Positions 1 to 12,019 of a DNA stretch of 64,000 nt are shown here, one piece after another. This stretch comes from Bemisia tabaci (Eukaryota; Arthropoda; Insecta; Hemiptera; Aleyrodidae), in the NCBI RefSeq assembly GCF_918797505.1, contig NC_092793.1:80969912-81033911 (forward strand). Reading direction: 5' to 3'. How positions within the stretch are numbered: the first letter of the stretch is position 1; every line of letters begins with the position of its first letter. The translations under genes were made by a program, and so were the position numbers. The notes beneath the pieces were generated by a model. The model had not been told where the DNA came from and did not search any database. It saw only the letters and a list, made by a program, of their open reading frames with translations.

Positions 1-219
1 CCTTTGGAGGACTTTTGTGCTAAAAAATTCAAAATTGAGATGTCTGCACTAAGCAACATTGAATACTCTGTTTGTGAATACTCTAGCACAAATGAATGCT
101 TAAAAATATGTCAACTTAAATCGGCTATTGACGGTTTGCAGTTCAATAAACGTGCTTTTAGGGAAAAGCTATTAAAAGCTTTCGAAGTGTCAATTTGTCG
201 GTACTGTAATTTCGAATAA
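1..219 (+). other. Open frame from the window edge, possible 3' end of a gene
   Basis: The frame is open from base 1 and stops at 217-219 after 72 codons. It is not recognised. It is rich in Cys, Lys and Ser, has no visible domain, and its beginning lies outside the window. An AATAAA overlaps the stop codon (about 214-219), which could be a poly(A) signal but is also common by chance in AT-rich DNA. It may be a terminal exon fragment or a chance frame. A family Y repeat starts about 70 bp downstream. Confidence 0.15.
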
Positions 220-289
220 AGCGTTAAAAACATCCTCTCCTAGTTTCTGTTTTTGAAGGATAACAAATCGGTAATATTTCTTGAAGTGT

Positions 290-430
290 TCCCACATTTT
301 TCTTTGCACAGTGAAGAAAAATCAAGAAAGTTCTTAAGAATTGACATTTAGTAAATTTATATTTCAAAAATTAAGTATAACCGGAAACCTGCAACGTTAC
401 AAATACCGAGATACGTGGTCTGATACGTAC
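290..430 (-). repeat. Dispersed repeat family Y, minus copy
   Basis: This stretch shares a block with 1570-1700 and 29845-29990 (same orientation) and with 6985-7050, 20625-20690 and 49795-49870 (opposite orientation). The core reads, in plus-copy sense, roughly CGTATCTCCGTTTGCGACGT, then a TTCCTGTCATACTTTATTTT-like tail. Copies differ a lot. No terminal repeats or target duplication were found, so the class is unknown. Confidence 0.5.
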
Positions 431-623
431 TGTCGATATACTTTACACTACAGTTCAAACTTACAGGAAACTGACTAACAGTAGGTCAAAGATGTGGTTA
501 TTCATAGGCACCTATGCGGCACATTTCTTAATATCTCAATACATCTCATCATCACGATGTTTTTCTATGAAAATAGATAATCGTGGCCACATTACTGTAT
601 CGCAATTTCTATTACCCTTAAGC

Positions 624-1009
624 TAGAGTACCTGTATAGCGAGAGTATGGACAGATGTGAAACTCCGAAAATCCATCAGGCCTTCACCGATGTTTCTGCG
701 AATAAAGTTAGGGCCCAGAAATGCAGCCAACCTATGAATTTCAATTATGCAGAACGATTTACTAATACTATTGTTACGAACCGTCGTTTATTAAGCACGT
801 GTTTGACTCAGTTTTTGCATAAATTTACTCAATTTCGCGGAAGAACGCTCATTTCTGTACATTCTTTGCCATCATGGTTAGAATTGGAATCTGCAGACTG
901 GCAGTGAAATTTTGTGCGTTAGAAGTTGGTTAGAAGGGTGGCTGCACTTTTGGGCCCTAAGCCCTCCATTGAAGCGATCTGTCCATACTCTCGCTATACA
1001 GGTACTCTA
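624..1009. mobile_element. hAT-type MITE, family W copy 1
   Basis: A 386-bp element with perfect 33-bp terminal inverted repeats (624-656 and 977-1009), starting TAGAGTACCTGTATAGC. It is flanked by a perfect 8-bp target duplication CCTTAAGC (616-623 and 1010-1017). The TAGAG end fits the hAT consensus YARNG, and 8-bp duplications are characteristic of hAT transposons. The duplication has TA at its centre, as reported for the Buster branch. There is no transposase inside, so it is non-autonomous; the 86-codon open frame within it has no recognisable content. A second copy is at 12444-12800 and an end fragment at 52125-52146. Confidence 0.9.
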
Positions 1010-1017
1010 CCTTAAGC

Positions 1018-2100
1018 CGCGCCTATTGCCTATTTTAGAATTGAAGGAGAACTGTTTAGAATGAGTGTGAAATGGTGCATTGTTAGCAGATAATTATCAT
1101 TTGATAGAATGTTGAATACGATTGAACGCGGCTACACCACGCAAGCAACTATTCCTGCTCTTAAGCCTCTCACATTGCCTTCTTCAGTATTGAAGGCGGA
1201 CCGGTCAGAATGAGCGCGCAACGATGCAATGGTTGATACATGTCCACTAGTACATTGTTTAATGCGAACATGTTACCGACGAGTGACGTTTCATTTTGAA
1301 AGTACGGTGACGAAGAATAACGTCATTAAGAAGCTTTAATCTTACATAATTAGGGCTAAAAAATATTTTATGATGTATAGTTTTACGCTGTGTGTCAGCT
1401 CATGAAGGAGCCAAAACGCTCTAACTCCTTCCTCTGGAACTGTAGCGAGTGTTATCATCTGAAAGTCTATATCAACGATGAAACCTCAAAAATGTGTACC
1501 TCAGTTTCGGTGTTTCCAAATCTCCTATTTTATTCTTGAAAGGGTATCGAGTAAACGCCATGAATGGAATTTTTTGACAAATGTTCTTCACATTTAAATA
1601 AAAAATCAGGGAAGTTTTTAAGAAATTACGTTTAGTTGGTTGCCATGTGGAAAATGAGGATGACAGGAAGTTAGCATCGCCGCAAACTGAGGCACGCTTT
1701 TCTGCAGTTTCATCATCGATATTCTTCATGTTTCTAATCGTCCCGAAAGAAATTGCATCTTTGAAAAATTTGCCATCCTTTATCAAGGTTCATTTTAACG
1801 TGTCACATTTTCCGTTTGTCAAATGAGAGGAAAAGAGAAAGAGGAAAAAAATATGTATCATTCGTCATTTTCTGTATATTTGGTATAGCGAATGAATCTA
1901 TGCGAAGAGGATGATAAAAACTTGAAAACACAAGTAGGCACAGCGAATATCTCTGGACAATATCGTGATTTCTGTGGCCAATATTGCAACGTTATTGTGA
2001 GAGGCTTAAGACGACACTTGAATTAATTGATTCCTCTTGTTTTCATTTTTCAGTTTTGCCTAATATTATTTGTATTTTTATACGTTAGAATAGTCGTTTA
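1018..2100. other. Intergenic or intronic DNA, no gene seen
   Basis: AT-rich anonymous sequence. It contains a minus-strand family Y copy at about 1570-1700. The pyrimidine-rich run ending in TTTTTCAG at about 2051 looks like a splice acceptor, but all three frames after it close quickly. Confidence 0.5.
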
Positions 2101-2105
2101 GATGA

Positions 2106-3060
2106 TTGACGAACAAGACGCGACGACCCACTTTTCAGCGCGCGCGTTGGAACCGTGTTTTGTTTTGGCCTAGTTTGATTTCCTCCTCCAAAATTCGATC
2201 CCGAATAAACCCACAATTTGTCGTAAAAATTCACAAATCAACGCGGCCTTTTTATTCGACTGCAGCGGATTGCCTTAGTGCAAGCTGGAGACCACACGGT
2301 TTCCAATCGAGGTTAACCTTTACCGCTGACCGCTTTGACTTTTTACCCGTTCTACTCCATGTCGTGAAAACAAAGCTTTTCGATCCAAAAGCCGCACGAT
2401 TCCCCGTTTTCTTTTCTCTTGATCCTTCCGGCCTTTCTATAAGTGAGTAGGCCCGCTCGGCGATAGATCTTAAGTTCCAGGTGGCTCCTAATCAAAACAC
2501 GCTTTCACGTTTCTGATTTCATGTTTGTTTTTTTTTTTTCTGCCTCCTACTCTTTGAGGACTGCGTGTTTTTTTGTCATATCCCGGTGGGGGAGGTTGAC
2601 TCAAAGGCTCCTGGGTTTCGATATTTCCTCGTCGGCGAGTTTTCCGGGCGAGACTGTTTTTCGGTGGGGACGGTGTAAAAAGGCTTTCGGCTCGGCTGTG
2701 GTGGTGGTGGAGGGAGGTGGGGGGGGGGGGGGGGGGGGGGCTTTTGTTGATTATCCGCGGCGGCCGAGCCGCGCCGCGTCGAGACTCGAGATTTCTTGAG
2801 GAGCCGCGATGTGGCGCACGTGGAGTCGGGCGGGTGGAGGCTGGGCCCGTGTTGTGGGTGTGCTTGTGTTTTCTTATTGTTAGCCGCGGCAGCTCGGTTG
2901 CTCAGCTTTTGTGTTCCCGTGGGCTTGGATTCGCAGCTTCCAGCCCGCCAACTGAGAAATTAAACTTCATCTGCCGACGCTGCTGCCACCGTTAATCACT
3001 TTTTGAAATAATAAAGAGCCAATGCACCACCGTTGCCCGCCTTCAGCTTCGTCTCCTGCA
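2106..3060. other. GC- and CpG-rich patch with a 22-G run
   Basis: The composition changes sharply to GC-rich, with many CpG, most strongly at 2630-2960. A run of 22 G lies at 2719-2740. A 114-codon plus-strand frame (2106-2450) ends near a GTGAGT (about 2443), but it has no ATG start and no known domain. The patch could be a promoter or 5' exon of an unseen gene, or a GC-rich repeat. Confidence 0.3.
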
Positions 3061-4120
3061 TTTCCGTCAATATGCGAGGAGGCTCCGTGGTAAAAACGTG
3101 TTTTCAAAAAATATAGGATCTGTGGTCTGATTATTGGAATTCTTAGATAAAGCTATAGAGAAAGGAGTCAAAGGGAAATTAGAGCTATCGATTGAAACGG
3201 GTGGTGTTTATCATGGAGTACATAGAGTCGTAATGTAAATGGGAGTGCTGGCGCCATGGTCTGGCCGACGAGCTCCGAGCCCTATGCGCGCCGAGCTTTG
3301 GTCACTTTTTCGATACATGTTCGATCCAAAACAGCGGTGTGGAATACGCAGTAATTCCTATCTCATTTGTTTATATCGGATGACCGGGTACCCGTGTATC
3401 GAAAACAATCGAATATGTATCGAAAAGGTGACACGGCGTCACACAGAATCTCGGTAATTGGAACCTGAAAAATGCTTAAAAGTGGCGCTAGCTCTCCCAC
3501 TAACATTACGAGTACGGCTCAAGCTACTCTATGGTGTTTATGAACTATGTATGAAAAAGGATGAAAAAGCCGCATGGTATCTTCGTCAGTCAGTCTATGA
3601 CTTACGGCCACACCCCCTCTCTATTGCTATCACCCGTTTCCACGCCGACAGAGGTAGCCCTTCAGAGTGGCTTGTGCATCAGGCTCCCCCAGGTTCGATC
3701 CTGGTGGCTCGCCCTGATTTATGACGATGTTGCAAATTTTCAACCAAAAGATTAGGTCAATGAAACCCAAAGAAAAACGAACCGAAAAGTATTAAAACTG
3801 CACGAATAGGTTACTTTGTAATCTAATTCCTATGTTAACACAAAAATTCGGTTTCTTTGCCTTACTGTGTATACTTTATTTAATAGATTTTATCAAAATA
3901 TTACTCGGAGACTGGCGTAGTTGACCCATCAACATAAACTCTCAACTGACTTACACATCTGTCCCGTAAATTTCACGCAAAATGAGGGGAGAAAATTTAC
4001 GTGAAAAATCGGTAAAGTTTTCGCTAATTAACTCTTTATAGAAGCGCTTCATTCTGAATATTCCTATAAACTTAAGTCTTGGTCTTGGGTTTGCATATAT
4101 AAGGTATGTCCAAGTATAGT
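3061..4120. other. Anonymous DNA, no gene seen
   Basis: No frame with recognisable coding content. The only structured item is the box-B-like hairpin at 3670-3716. Confidence 0.5.
3670..3716 (+). other. tRNA box-B-like hairpin
   Basis: GGTTCGATCC at 3692-3701 matches the Pol III box B consensus exactly. It sits in a CCAGG/CCTGG stem inside an outer ATCAGG/CCTGAT pairing. No convincing box A or acceptor stem is present upstream, so it is at best a tRNA-derived SINE remnant. Confidence 0.25.
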
Positions 4121-4128
4121 ACTTTACC

Positions 4129-4400
4129 CAGGGCGGCATGAAACGAAAGAAAGAAATGAAAGATTGGAAATTCCAGTGAAATAGTTCATGAAATTTCACG
4201 AGACTGTGAAATAATTCATATTTTTCAGGGGCTAGAGTATGCAACCCGCGCTCAAACACACATTAATAGAAGAAAGTCACTATTTCTAATTTTGCGAAAC
4301 ATGAAAAGCAACCGGTATTTTTAATATCTTTCGTAAATTTCTGAATCTCATCTCACGTGAAATTTCAAGGTTTTATTTTTCATGAAATTTTGCCACCCTG
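4129..4400. mobile_element. hAT-type MITE with internal TGAAATTTCA motifs
   Basis: A 272-bp element beginning CAGGGCGGCATGAAA and ending in TGCCACCCTG. It is flanked by 8-bp ACTTTACC (4121-4128) and ATTTTACC (4401-4408), which agree at 7 of 8 positions. The interior repeats short GTGAAATTTCA/CATGAAATTTC motifs near both ends, which may be subterminal transposase-binding sites. CAGGG ends and 8-bp duplications fit hAT. No coding content. Confidence 0.75.
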
Positions 4401-4408
4401 ATTTTACC

Positions 4409-5888
4409 GATTGTGTAAATTGAAACCGCAATGTGGTAATGTGAACGTATCAAATGCGATAGGAGTTGAACAAGTCGTATCCGTTTAGCGGTTAAGAGGG
4501 CAACAGGCAACGTGGGCAGAATTCACTTCCTACCACGCGGGTGTAAAAAAGAAGTAATAGAAGAAAGAGAGAAAATAATCCCCTTTTATTCCAAAAATAA
4601 GTCAAGATCCGTTGTGCCGCGTTGCGCTGTTGCTTGCGTGCAATGACGGTCACTTGCCTCACCTGAGTGGAGCTCACGCTGTCGTCTCTACGAAAAAAAG
4701 AAAAAGAAAAATTATTCGTGAAATGAAATCTTCCTACTTGTCGTATTACTGGAGATCCTTTTGGTTCCTTAGTTTATTTTACTAACATCGACCACAGCAC
4801 GTGTAGATCATAGGGGACAATTGGATAGGAACAAGGGTCTTCAATGTCGATTTTTTCCATCGTGGGATGGAAGTTCGAAGTGAGTTGGTGTAGCAATAAT
4901 ATTTTATTTTGCTCAATGGTAATGAAATATCCCTTTTTAGCCGTGAAGTTGTCATAAACCCGCGGTATATCTGCTTTGAGAAAAATATGTGTGTTCTAGT
5001 GTCACTGTTTCGTCCGGAAGTGAAACACCAGCCAACGTAATTCAGTGTATTTTTCGGAACAGTTTTCGTTGATGTTATAGCACAGAAAACACCTGAAAAA
5101 CTGAGAAATTCTAGAATTGACTGAAGGCTTCAGCTGCTTTGTGTTCCATTTTTCTTACATGAACGAACATCAGCGATACTTTTTCTTAGTTGCGAGATGC
5201 GTCGTCAGATCGCAGGTGGACACTTAAAAAGATGTAATTCGAGTAGCAGGAGGGCTTTCATTTTGTAATGGAACTGTAGTAAAATTTCTCTTTCTTACTT
5301 TTAATGTTATTTCTTCAACGAAAAAAAAATCCCATCACTTTTCCGATCCTTGAAACTGTCATGAGGCCGACTATGCATACCTCGAAATTGCGAATTGATC
5401 TCATTATTTTCCTCACTAAGAGACTTCCAAAGTTTGAATTGAAGCACACATAAATTTTCAAGAAACATTTTGACAGTGGGCCAGTGGCTCCTATTTTTTC
5501 AAGTTATCTTTTGAATGTACACGGAGCAAACTAAGTTTCAAGGATTTTTTTTTTTTTTCTTCATTTTTTTAAACCCTGAATGGCAAAGAAACCCCGTTTT
5601 GAAAATGCTAAAAATGCATGGGACCCGGTTGAAACGATATTTTTGGGGGGCTCTTTAGCACTTTAGCCAGGCGAAAGAAACGGTGTTTGCTGATTGGCTG
5701 AACTCAGCTTCAGGCGTCGCCCTGCCACGCCAACTCGACTGTCGACTTTAATTAGCTTTTCCTCCCCTTAGAAGTGCTTTTTCAAACGTTTTAACGGACC
5801 TTTTGGTTTCTCCGCCAAAATTCACAGCAGAGAACTTACACTCCAGCCCTATAAAGATTGCTTGTCACTGCCCAATTTTCTAGGAAGA
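4409..5888. other. Anonymous DNA, no gene seen
   Basis: AT-rich sequence with short A and T runs. No repeat with clear borders and no exon-like frame was found. Confidence 0.5.
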
Positions 5889-5896
5889 TGTTACGT

Positions 5897-6064
5897 CAGT
5901 GGTGTAGTTAGGAATCCTTTAATGGGGGGAGGGTCAACATACATTATTTTGCGTTTGTATCCGTGAATATTTTATGTCTGCCCTCCAGAAGTAAAAAAAT
6001 GGTACAATTAACTAGGCTAAGGGAGGGGTCCAGACCCCCTGGACCCCCCTTGTCTACGCCACTG
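5897..6064. mobile_element. hAT-type MITE (CAGTGGTGTAG ends)
   Basis: A 168-bp element starting CAGTGGTGTAG and ending CTACGCCACTG. Flanks are TGTTACGT (5889-5896) and TGCTACGT (6065-6072), 7 of 8 identical. An internal palindrome of the form GGGGTCCAGACCCC lies near the right end. Ends and duplication length fit hAT. It is related in its ends to the element at 35002-35166. Confidence 0.75.
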
Positions 6065-6072
6065 TGCTACGT

Positions 6073-8795
6073 AACGCTGCACCTCGTCTTAGTGACGCGG
6101 AGTAATGCAGACCCCGCCCCCCTCCGTTCACCTTTGATGCGTTATACGTAGCACAAGTACGCTCTCTGGGGACGATGAAAAGCCCTCCACGATGGGCGCT
6201 GGTCAAATCCCTTTCGAGGGCGGGGGGACGGGGGAAATGTGGCTAATTGTCGTGAATTTCACGCTCGAGCAAGCGGGTAAATCTTGGGAGGAGGGGGCTG
6301 TTAATTACGGCTGGTGATTTTCTGAAAGCACGCCTCGGGTCGGGCAATCACCAGGTTGATCAACGGTGCAATCGATACTAATCCTTCTCCGCCCGCGACC
6401 CCTCGCCCCCTCGCCCCCCCCCCCCCACACCGACCACCGAGCCTCTCATCATCGCCATTTTCCCAGTTTTTGCGCCCTTTCCTGATGATTATGATGCAAG
6501 GCACACAGTCGAGCCTCCGACTCGGTCCGCTTGGAACTTTCCCGGATAGATTATAACGTCGCTCCTCTAACCGAAGGGCCAAACTGCGTTTTGAGATAAC
6601 CCCTGAACTCCATTTAACTCCATGCTTTTTGAGGCTCTTTTTGAAGTAGAGATACGCCCTTTTACGTCAGAAGAGCGACGATAAGTGGCAACTGTAGCGT
6701 TTTCAAGACGACCGTCCGCCAGGGACCTTCGAAACTTTATGAGTCGGTGAAGAATACTCTTTTAAACGAAAACTCCTAAGAAATGCCCGGTGAAAGGGGA
6801 GGTTTTGTGCTCTTTTCCTTTCGACCAACCCTCTTTGCCTCGGAAAAGATCACCGAAACTTTCTTTATAATGTCATAAACTGCCCTAATTTTGTATGCGT
6901 CGCCGTGTGTCAGTCGGATAGTTGAGAAATTCGCCCCGTAGAATAATTTTGAAACCACAATCTTTATTTTATAACGAAATGAGGACAAATCTACCGTGGG
7001 AAACCGCGTATCTCTGTTTGCGACGTTGCAGCCTTCCTGTCACTTTTTATATGAAAGTTACTTGAGCGTCGACTCTTTGAATTTTCTGTGGTTTTTCATC
7101 TCTGTGAGAAGAAAATTCTTTAAAAACTTCGAGAAATGATTTTGATTTGTTCTCGGTAAAACTTTTAAAATGGGAACGGGGATTTTGAAACACCGCAACC
7201 AAGATACATGGTTTGGGAGTTTTGCAGTCGATATAATAAAAACACCAAGCTTCAAAAAACACCAACAAAATCATGAAGAGGTCCAAGTGCTCAGTAAATC
7301 AAAACCAAGTAAAAATTATTTTGTCCCAAAAACGAACTCAACGTTTAAAACCAATGCGCTCCGTCCAGTTAATTTGATTTTCACAGCATTTTCATCCTCG
7401 CTGCTCATCGACTTTTCCTTGACCTCAACGTAGATGTATCAATTGAAATTTCAAATTTCAGGAAAGAATAGTGAAGCAGTATATTTCACAATTCGCATTG
7501 AAAAGGGAATCAGCAACTCTGTGTTTAAGTTACAGCTAGCCTCGTTGTCAGTTCATACAAGATTAAACAGGAAGAAAGGAAAAGATGAAATTCCTCTCAG
7601 CATCCCGCCCCCTCCTTGATCTACTTCCCAGTCTGGAGGAGGGTGAAAAAAATTAGGCGTTTTTCTTTTGTGTTGGCTGAGTCAACTCTTAATGCTCGCA
7701 ACAGTTGATGGCGGGATAAACAGCGCGGCCACGGGAAAGCGCGGGTGGAGGGGGCTTCAAAAAGCTCATCGAGTCAGTATGCGTTGCAAGTGGGCCTTTG
7801 GAGCGGCCTGTAGAGCACCCCCTCGAATGCCTTTGAATGATCACTACGCTCAGGTCAGAATGAACACTGAACATTGAGTACCCCCACACCACCACCTTCC
7901 TCTCTTTTCTATGGTTGTCCTTTCAGCGTTATTTTTTAGCTACTTCCCCCACTCTCCTTTCCCGTCAGCATTCATCAAAATCACCAGGTTTTTGGTTGAT
8001 GTGGTGAGTCTGTCGTCGGAGTTCTTTGCACCGCACAGACGGTGAATGTACTCAACTTTTCAAGACACCATCTGCCTAATTAGTGAATTGATAAGCTTCA
8101 TTCCGGCATGCTCGAAAGCGAAGACACACTTTCCTGACTTATCACTATCTCGCAATTTTGAGATGTGTTGTTTAGCCTTACAAAACCGCCAACGAAAATG
8201 GCTCCGTTTTACGTCATCGCAATATTGCTGACCTACACCTCATCATGTCGACAGCTATGAAACCTATTGAATAACAAACGAAAAGTCCAGCAAAATGTGA
8301 ATTTCGTTGATTCCTTATCACTCAAACCTCAACTAAGAGTCTTGGATGATTATGGGTAGTTTAATCAAGGACGAAGGACTTGTTAATGAACTTTTATGCT
8401 CAAACACTTTTTTAACCTTTATCTCTGAATTTCGTTTCCGGAGTTTCTTCTCTCAGGCAACACCGCAAAACTCTCCTCCTCCTCCTCCCATCCAAAGTTG
8501 CTTTTTTTGATCTTAATAAGTCCCATGGAACTGACAATGGGTTCCAATATTCTCTATAGACTTTAATTGAATCGGCTTATGCGAAAACGTCCGTTGTCCA
8601 ATACGCAGGGTCTCATAATTGCAGTGGTTTCTTTTGCCAACGACACTAATGAATAAGATCGATGTCTTTAGTAAACGTTTAATTATACTTCGGGGATTAT
8701 TTATAAGATTGTGCATTTTCAACGTCTTATAAACCATTTTATGTTTGTAAGTTACAAAGAAATCGTCCGCTCAAATTCTGAAACACTGTATTAGA
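6073..8795. other. Anonymous DNA with repeat fragments
   Basis: The stretch 6180-6560 is GC-rich with a run of 13 C at 6414-6426. A plus-orientation family Y copy lies at 6985-7050. A short piece of family C (GAAACACCGCAACCAAG) lies at about 7186. No frame with recognisable content was seen. Confidence 0.45.
7969..8003 (+). other. Possible 35-bp microexon
   Basis: A long pyrimidine tract ends in CCCGTCAG at 7968, and GTGAGT begins at 8004. One frame between them is open for 11 codons (it enters in phase 2 and ends in phase 0). So short an interval can arise by chance, so this is only a lead connected with the candidate exons at 39879 and 48447. Confidence 0.1.
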
Positions 8796-8804
8796 CATCG
8801 GACG

Positions 8805-9100
8805 CATAGAGAAAAAAAAGGAGGTGTTTGCATTTCGGGCATCTTGGATTTTTTTGATGACGTAGGTCGGTACAGCGACTTGTATCATCAATTTTCTCGG
8901 AAATGGTGTAATTTATGGAAAAAAGTCATTCCATAAGAAGTGCTTGAAATTATATCACGAGTTGATTCAAGCAGAAAAATGGGACATTATGGTTCGTTTT
9001 TCATACTTCGAATTCCGGATTTCGCTGGCCAGGTTGTACCGACCTACGTCACAGGGTAAACAAACCTCAAGATGCAAACACCTCCTTTTTTTTCTCTATG
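8805..9100. mobile_element. MITE with 9-bp target duplication
   Basis: A 296-bp element with terminal inverted repeats of about 30 bp (CATAGAGAAAAAAAAGGAGG at the left end). The inner extension, around TGACGTAGGTCGGTAC, is also inverted. The flanks are an exact 9-bp repeat CATCGGACG (8796-8804 and 9101-9109). A 9-bp duplication fits Mutator-like elements; Merlin elements (8-9 bp) are an alternative. No transposase. Confidence 0.8.
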
Positions 9101-9109
9101 CATCGGACG

Positions 9110-10299
9110 TTCTCGCACAAGCCAATTCGAAGCTGCTCATAAAACAAAGCCTCGATTAAGCACTCCCACTTGCCACACTGAGAGAGGGGGTGGTAGATAA
9201 CCTCATGCGAGGATCAGCTTCTGTAAGATCTGATCAATAAAAGTAACGTTAGTTCAGTATCCTTGTAGTAGTATAATCCCTCAAATACAAATTTTCATCG
9301 GCAACATTGTGTTTCACTTCAACGGAACTTTTTTCCATTCCACTTTTCACAAACGAAAACTTAGTACTTTTTTTACTGTGTTTTTATTTCCCCGAGAGTG
9401 AAATAGACGTTCCGAAGGGACGTGCCAGTCAATGTAGCGACTGACGCCAATGCAAATTTGAGGTCAAATTGCGCTTTAAGAAACTATCGAATGGCTGGGA
9501 CATCGTTGCGTAGTGGACCGCTGTCCGTACATTTTTACGATGATACGCGAGGTGCGGTCGTACAGGTATTACTTCGAGGAGAAAATAAAATGAAAAAATG
9601 GGGGACACATTTAGAGAAATATTAACGAATTTATGAAGTTGTTAAAGTATTGATGAGCAACAGAACATTTGGAACACATTTAGGAACCACTATTTCTGGC
9701 TTTTTTTAGAACAACGCACGAGCCGTTAGTTTCTCTGTGCAGATAGCTGATTTTATTGATGAGGAAGACATAGTACCTCTTTATTGCAAAATGAGGTTTT
9801 TTTTTCTCTCTGTATTCCTCAGGCAATTCATTCTATCTCATGTTTGGATAGTTTGATATCATTTTATTTGTACAAGACGATTTAGGGATTTTTCGATCCC
9901 GGAAGGGGGGGTATCGATGAGGGCCGTTTTTGGGCGTTAGCTGAATTTCTTCAACTCAATGATTTTTTGCTCATTGAGGGTGTATATTTAACGAAATGCA
10001 TTTTCAATATCTTTTCATGTCTATTACTGTCCTGAAAATAGGTCCGAGGGGCGATTCTGGCGAGACTTACAAAACCCTAATTTTCCACCAATATTGACCC
10101 TCAGGCCCATGTTTAAGCCAGTCTCAGACCCGAAAACGACTAAATCATGTTACATTTTGCAAAACAAAGACCTTCAATAAGCAAAACATCGTAAATATGA
10201 GGAAATTCAGGGCGGACCCAAAAACGACCCTTATCTATACTCCTCCTTTGAAAATGGATCGAATGCGCGTTTAAGTTCCCGGTAAAACTGACACCAAAA
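9110..10299. other. Anonymous DNA with a degraded family F copy
   Basis: A degraded copy of family F lies at about 9670-9795 (AGGAACCACTATTTCTGGC near its left end, TTATTGCAAAATG near its right end). The rest shows nothing recognisable. Confidence 0.45.
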
Positions 10300-10585
10300 C
10301 ATTTGGAAGGGTAATTGAAGCGCTGGGTGCAGAAAGAATATTTCTTGGTTGCAGTGTCTCAAAATTTCCACTAACGTTTCATGCATCATAATTGAAGTAA
10401 ATGTGTGTAATTCTTCGTAACTTTCACGGGATATCCTTCATGATTTTGTAGTGCTGAAAACGAAAAATTTCAGAAAATTCACCCGATAGTTTTCCCTCTA
10501 AAATACAAATTAGCACTAGAGATTCTGAAACACCGCAACCAGGGAATGACATTTTTGTACCCAACGCTTCAATCGAGGGTTGTGG
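10300..10585. repeat. Imperfect palindromic repeat, family C
   Basis: The arm at about 10312-10376 (AATTGAAGCGCTGGGTGCAG near its start) recurs inverted at about 10520-10575. The same block is seen at about 47700-47770 (minus) and 7180-7200. Probably an old MITE; target duplication not resolved. Confidence 0.5.
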
Positions 10586-10835
10586 AGGACAAGGCGCGTA
10601 AGTGCAGTTTTTGCTACTTCGAGAAATACGTGTTCGAGGTTTCGAAATTACATGGATCCGTATCGCGGAAAAAAATTCAAACTGACTTTTAGATGCTTAA
10701 AAATTGGAATATGGGATCGAATTTTTCACAGAAAATGCATCAAGACTAGTTTCACCTAAAATCATTAATATCTCAATTTTTCAATTTTTTCAAAAACTGC
10801 ACTCGTGCGCTTTGTCTTCTAAGCCCCTCAATTAC
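10569..10835. mobile_element. MITE with about 40-bp inverted repeats
   Basis: The left end contains GGACAAGGCGCGTAAGTGCA followed by GTTTTTG; the right end contains the inverted counterpart with CAAAAACTGCAC. The arms match imperfectly over about 40 bp. It abuts or overlaps the right arm of the preceding palindrome, so one probably inserted in the other. No coding content. Confidence 0.6.
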
Positions 10836-11177
10836 GGTAGTAAAATGTGTGTCACTTCAAAGATTGGAAGGATCTGATCCTGCTCCAGTTTCTGAAGCCA
10901 CATCTAAAATCTATTTCCTTTCGCCAGCCTCCTCCTCCCGAGCAATTCCTCCCTTCACGGGGCGCACAGTGGATCGAACCAATCTGAGAGGTCGGACATG
11001 ACATTTCTGACTAAAACTGCAAATTTTGATGTTCAAGTCGTCACATTTTAAATTTTTAGGGGTGCCTCTCAAAGAAAATTTCACGAGGAAATCAATGGAA
11101 CCACTTTTAAATCTCAAAGTTGTGTATAAATGGAGTTATATGTGAGAAAAAAACACTAAGAAGTGGCCCGAATACTG

Positions 11178-11440
11178 TTTGTAACAAGGTGGAGAAATGG
11201 CACTGGGTCCATATCATTTCGCGGGGAAATCAGAGCCAAGAAGTTCTAAAAATTACAATTAGAGTCAAAAATACGTTTTTTTTAAAAAAAAGAAGTTTTG
11301 CATCCCCTTTGTTTTGTACTGGTACTCGTTAGAGTTTTAAAAAAATGTAGTTTTGACTCTATTTATAATTTTTAGAACTTCTAAGCTTTGAGTTCCCTTC
11401 AAAATGGTGTGGACCCAGCAACATTTGTCCACCATGTTAC
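11178..11440. repeat. Foldback insertion inside the Transib-like element
   Basis: The arm at 11182-11270 (starting GTAACAAGGTGG) recurs inverted at about 11345-11440 (ending CACCATGTTAC). An 11-bp direct repeat ATGGAGTTATA lies at 11130-11140 and 11441-11451. The sequence between these repeats is missing from the related element at 46068-46296. The left border does not coincide exactly with the arm, so its history is uncertain. Confidence 0.5.
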
Positions 11441-11471
11441 ATGGAGTTATAAGCTTTTAAAGTTTCCAAAT

Positions 11472-12019
11472 GGACCACTAGATAAGGTACGAATTTCAGC
11501 ATTCTGATACATGTTTCTCAACCAAAATTTTACGTAAAACACGATGCACACAACAAAAATTACCGAAATTAACTCCTTACGAAGATATTTAATGATTCTT
11601 AATGCGTGAATTCAAACCACCCGCTCATGAAAACTCAATGCTCTACGTGATTCACATCGCGCGCTAAACGTTTATCATGTTAGTCTCTGCGATATAAAAA
11701 TCTGAAAACCTCAATCTTGACGGGTTGGCTCAGCTATAGCAAATTTCTTGTGGTTTGATAACATGATGGGAAATGAACATGGCTCGATTGAGCGAAGCTT
11801 GCTGAAACCGTTGTAGTGCGCGATTTGACTCAAGTAGAGCTTTGAGTTTCTTGTGAGCGGGCAGTGCAAATTCCTCGTAACCAATGCGAAATAAAAACGT
11901 TAATATCTTCGTTAGGAGTTGGTTTCAGTAATTCCCGTTGTGTGAATCGTGTTTTACGTGAAATTCTGCTATAGGAACATGTATCAGATTGCTTAAATTC
12001 GTACCTTGTCGAGTGGTCC
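11472..12019. mobile_element. Family D element, copy 1
   Basis: A 548-bp element beginning GGACCACTAGATAAGGTACG and ending GTCGAGTGGTCC, with long imperfect arms containing CTGATACATGTTTCT and ACGTAAAACACGAT. It sits inside the Transib-like element. The copy at 46068-46296 lacks it at the matching site, where TTTCCAAA runs directly into TTTTGTCCG. The flanks suggest a short AT duplication. Further copies are at 61775-62784 and 63137-63268. Confidence 0.7.
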
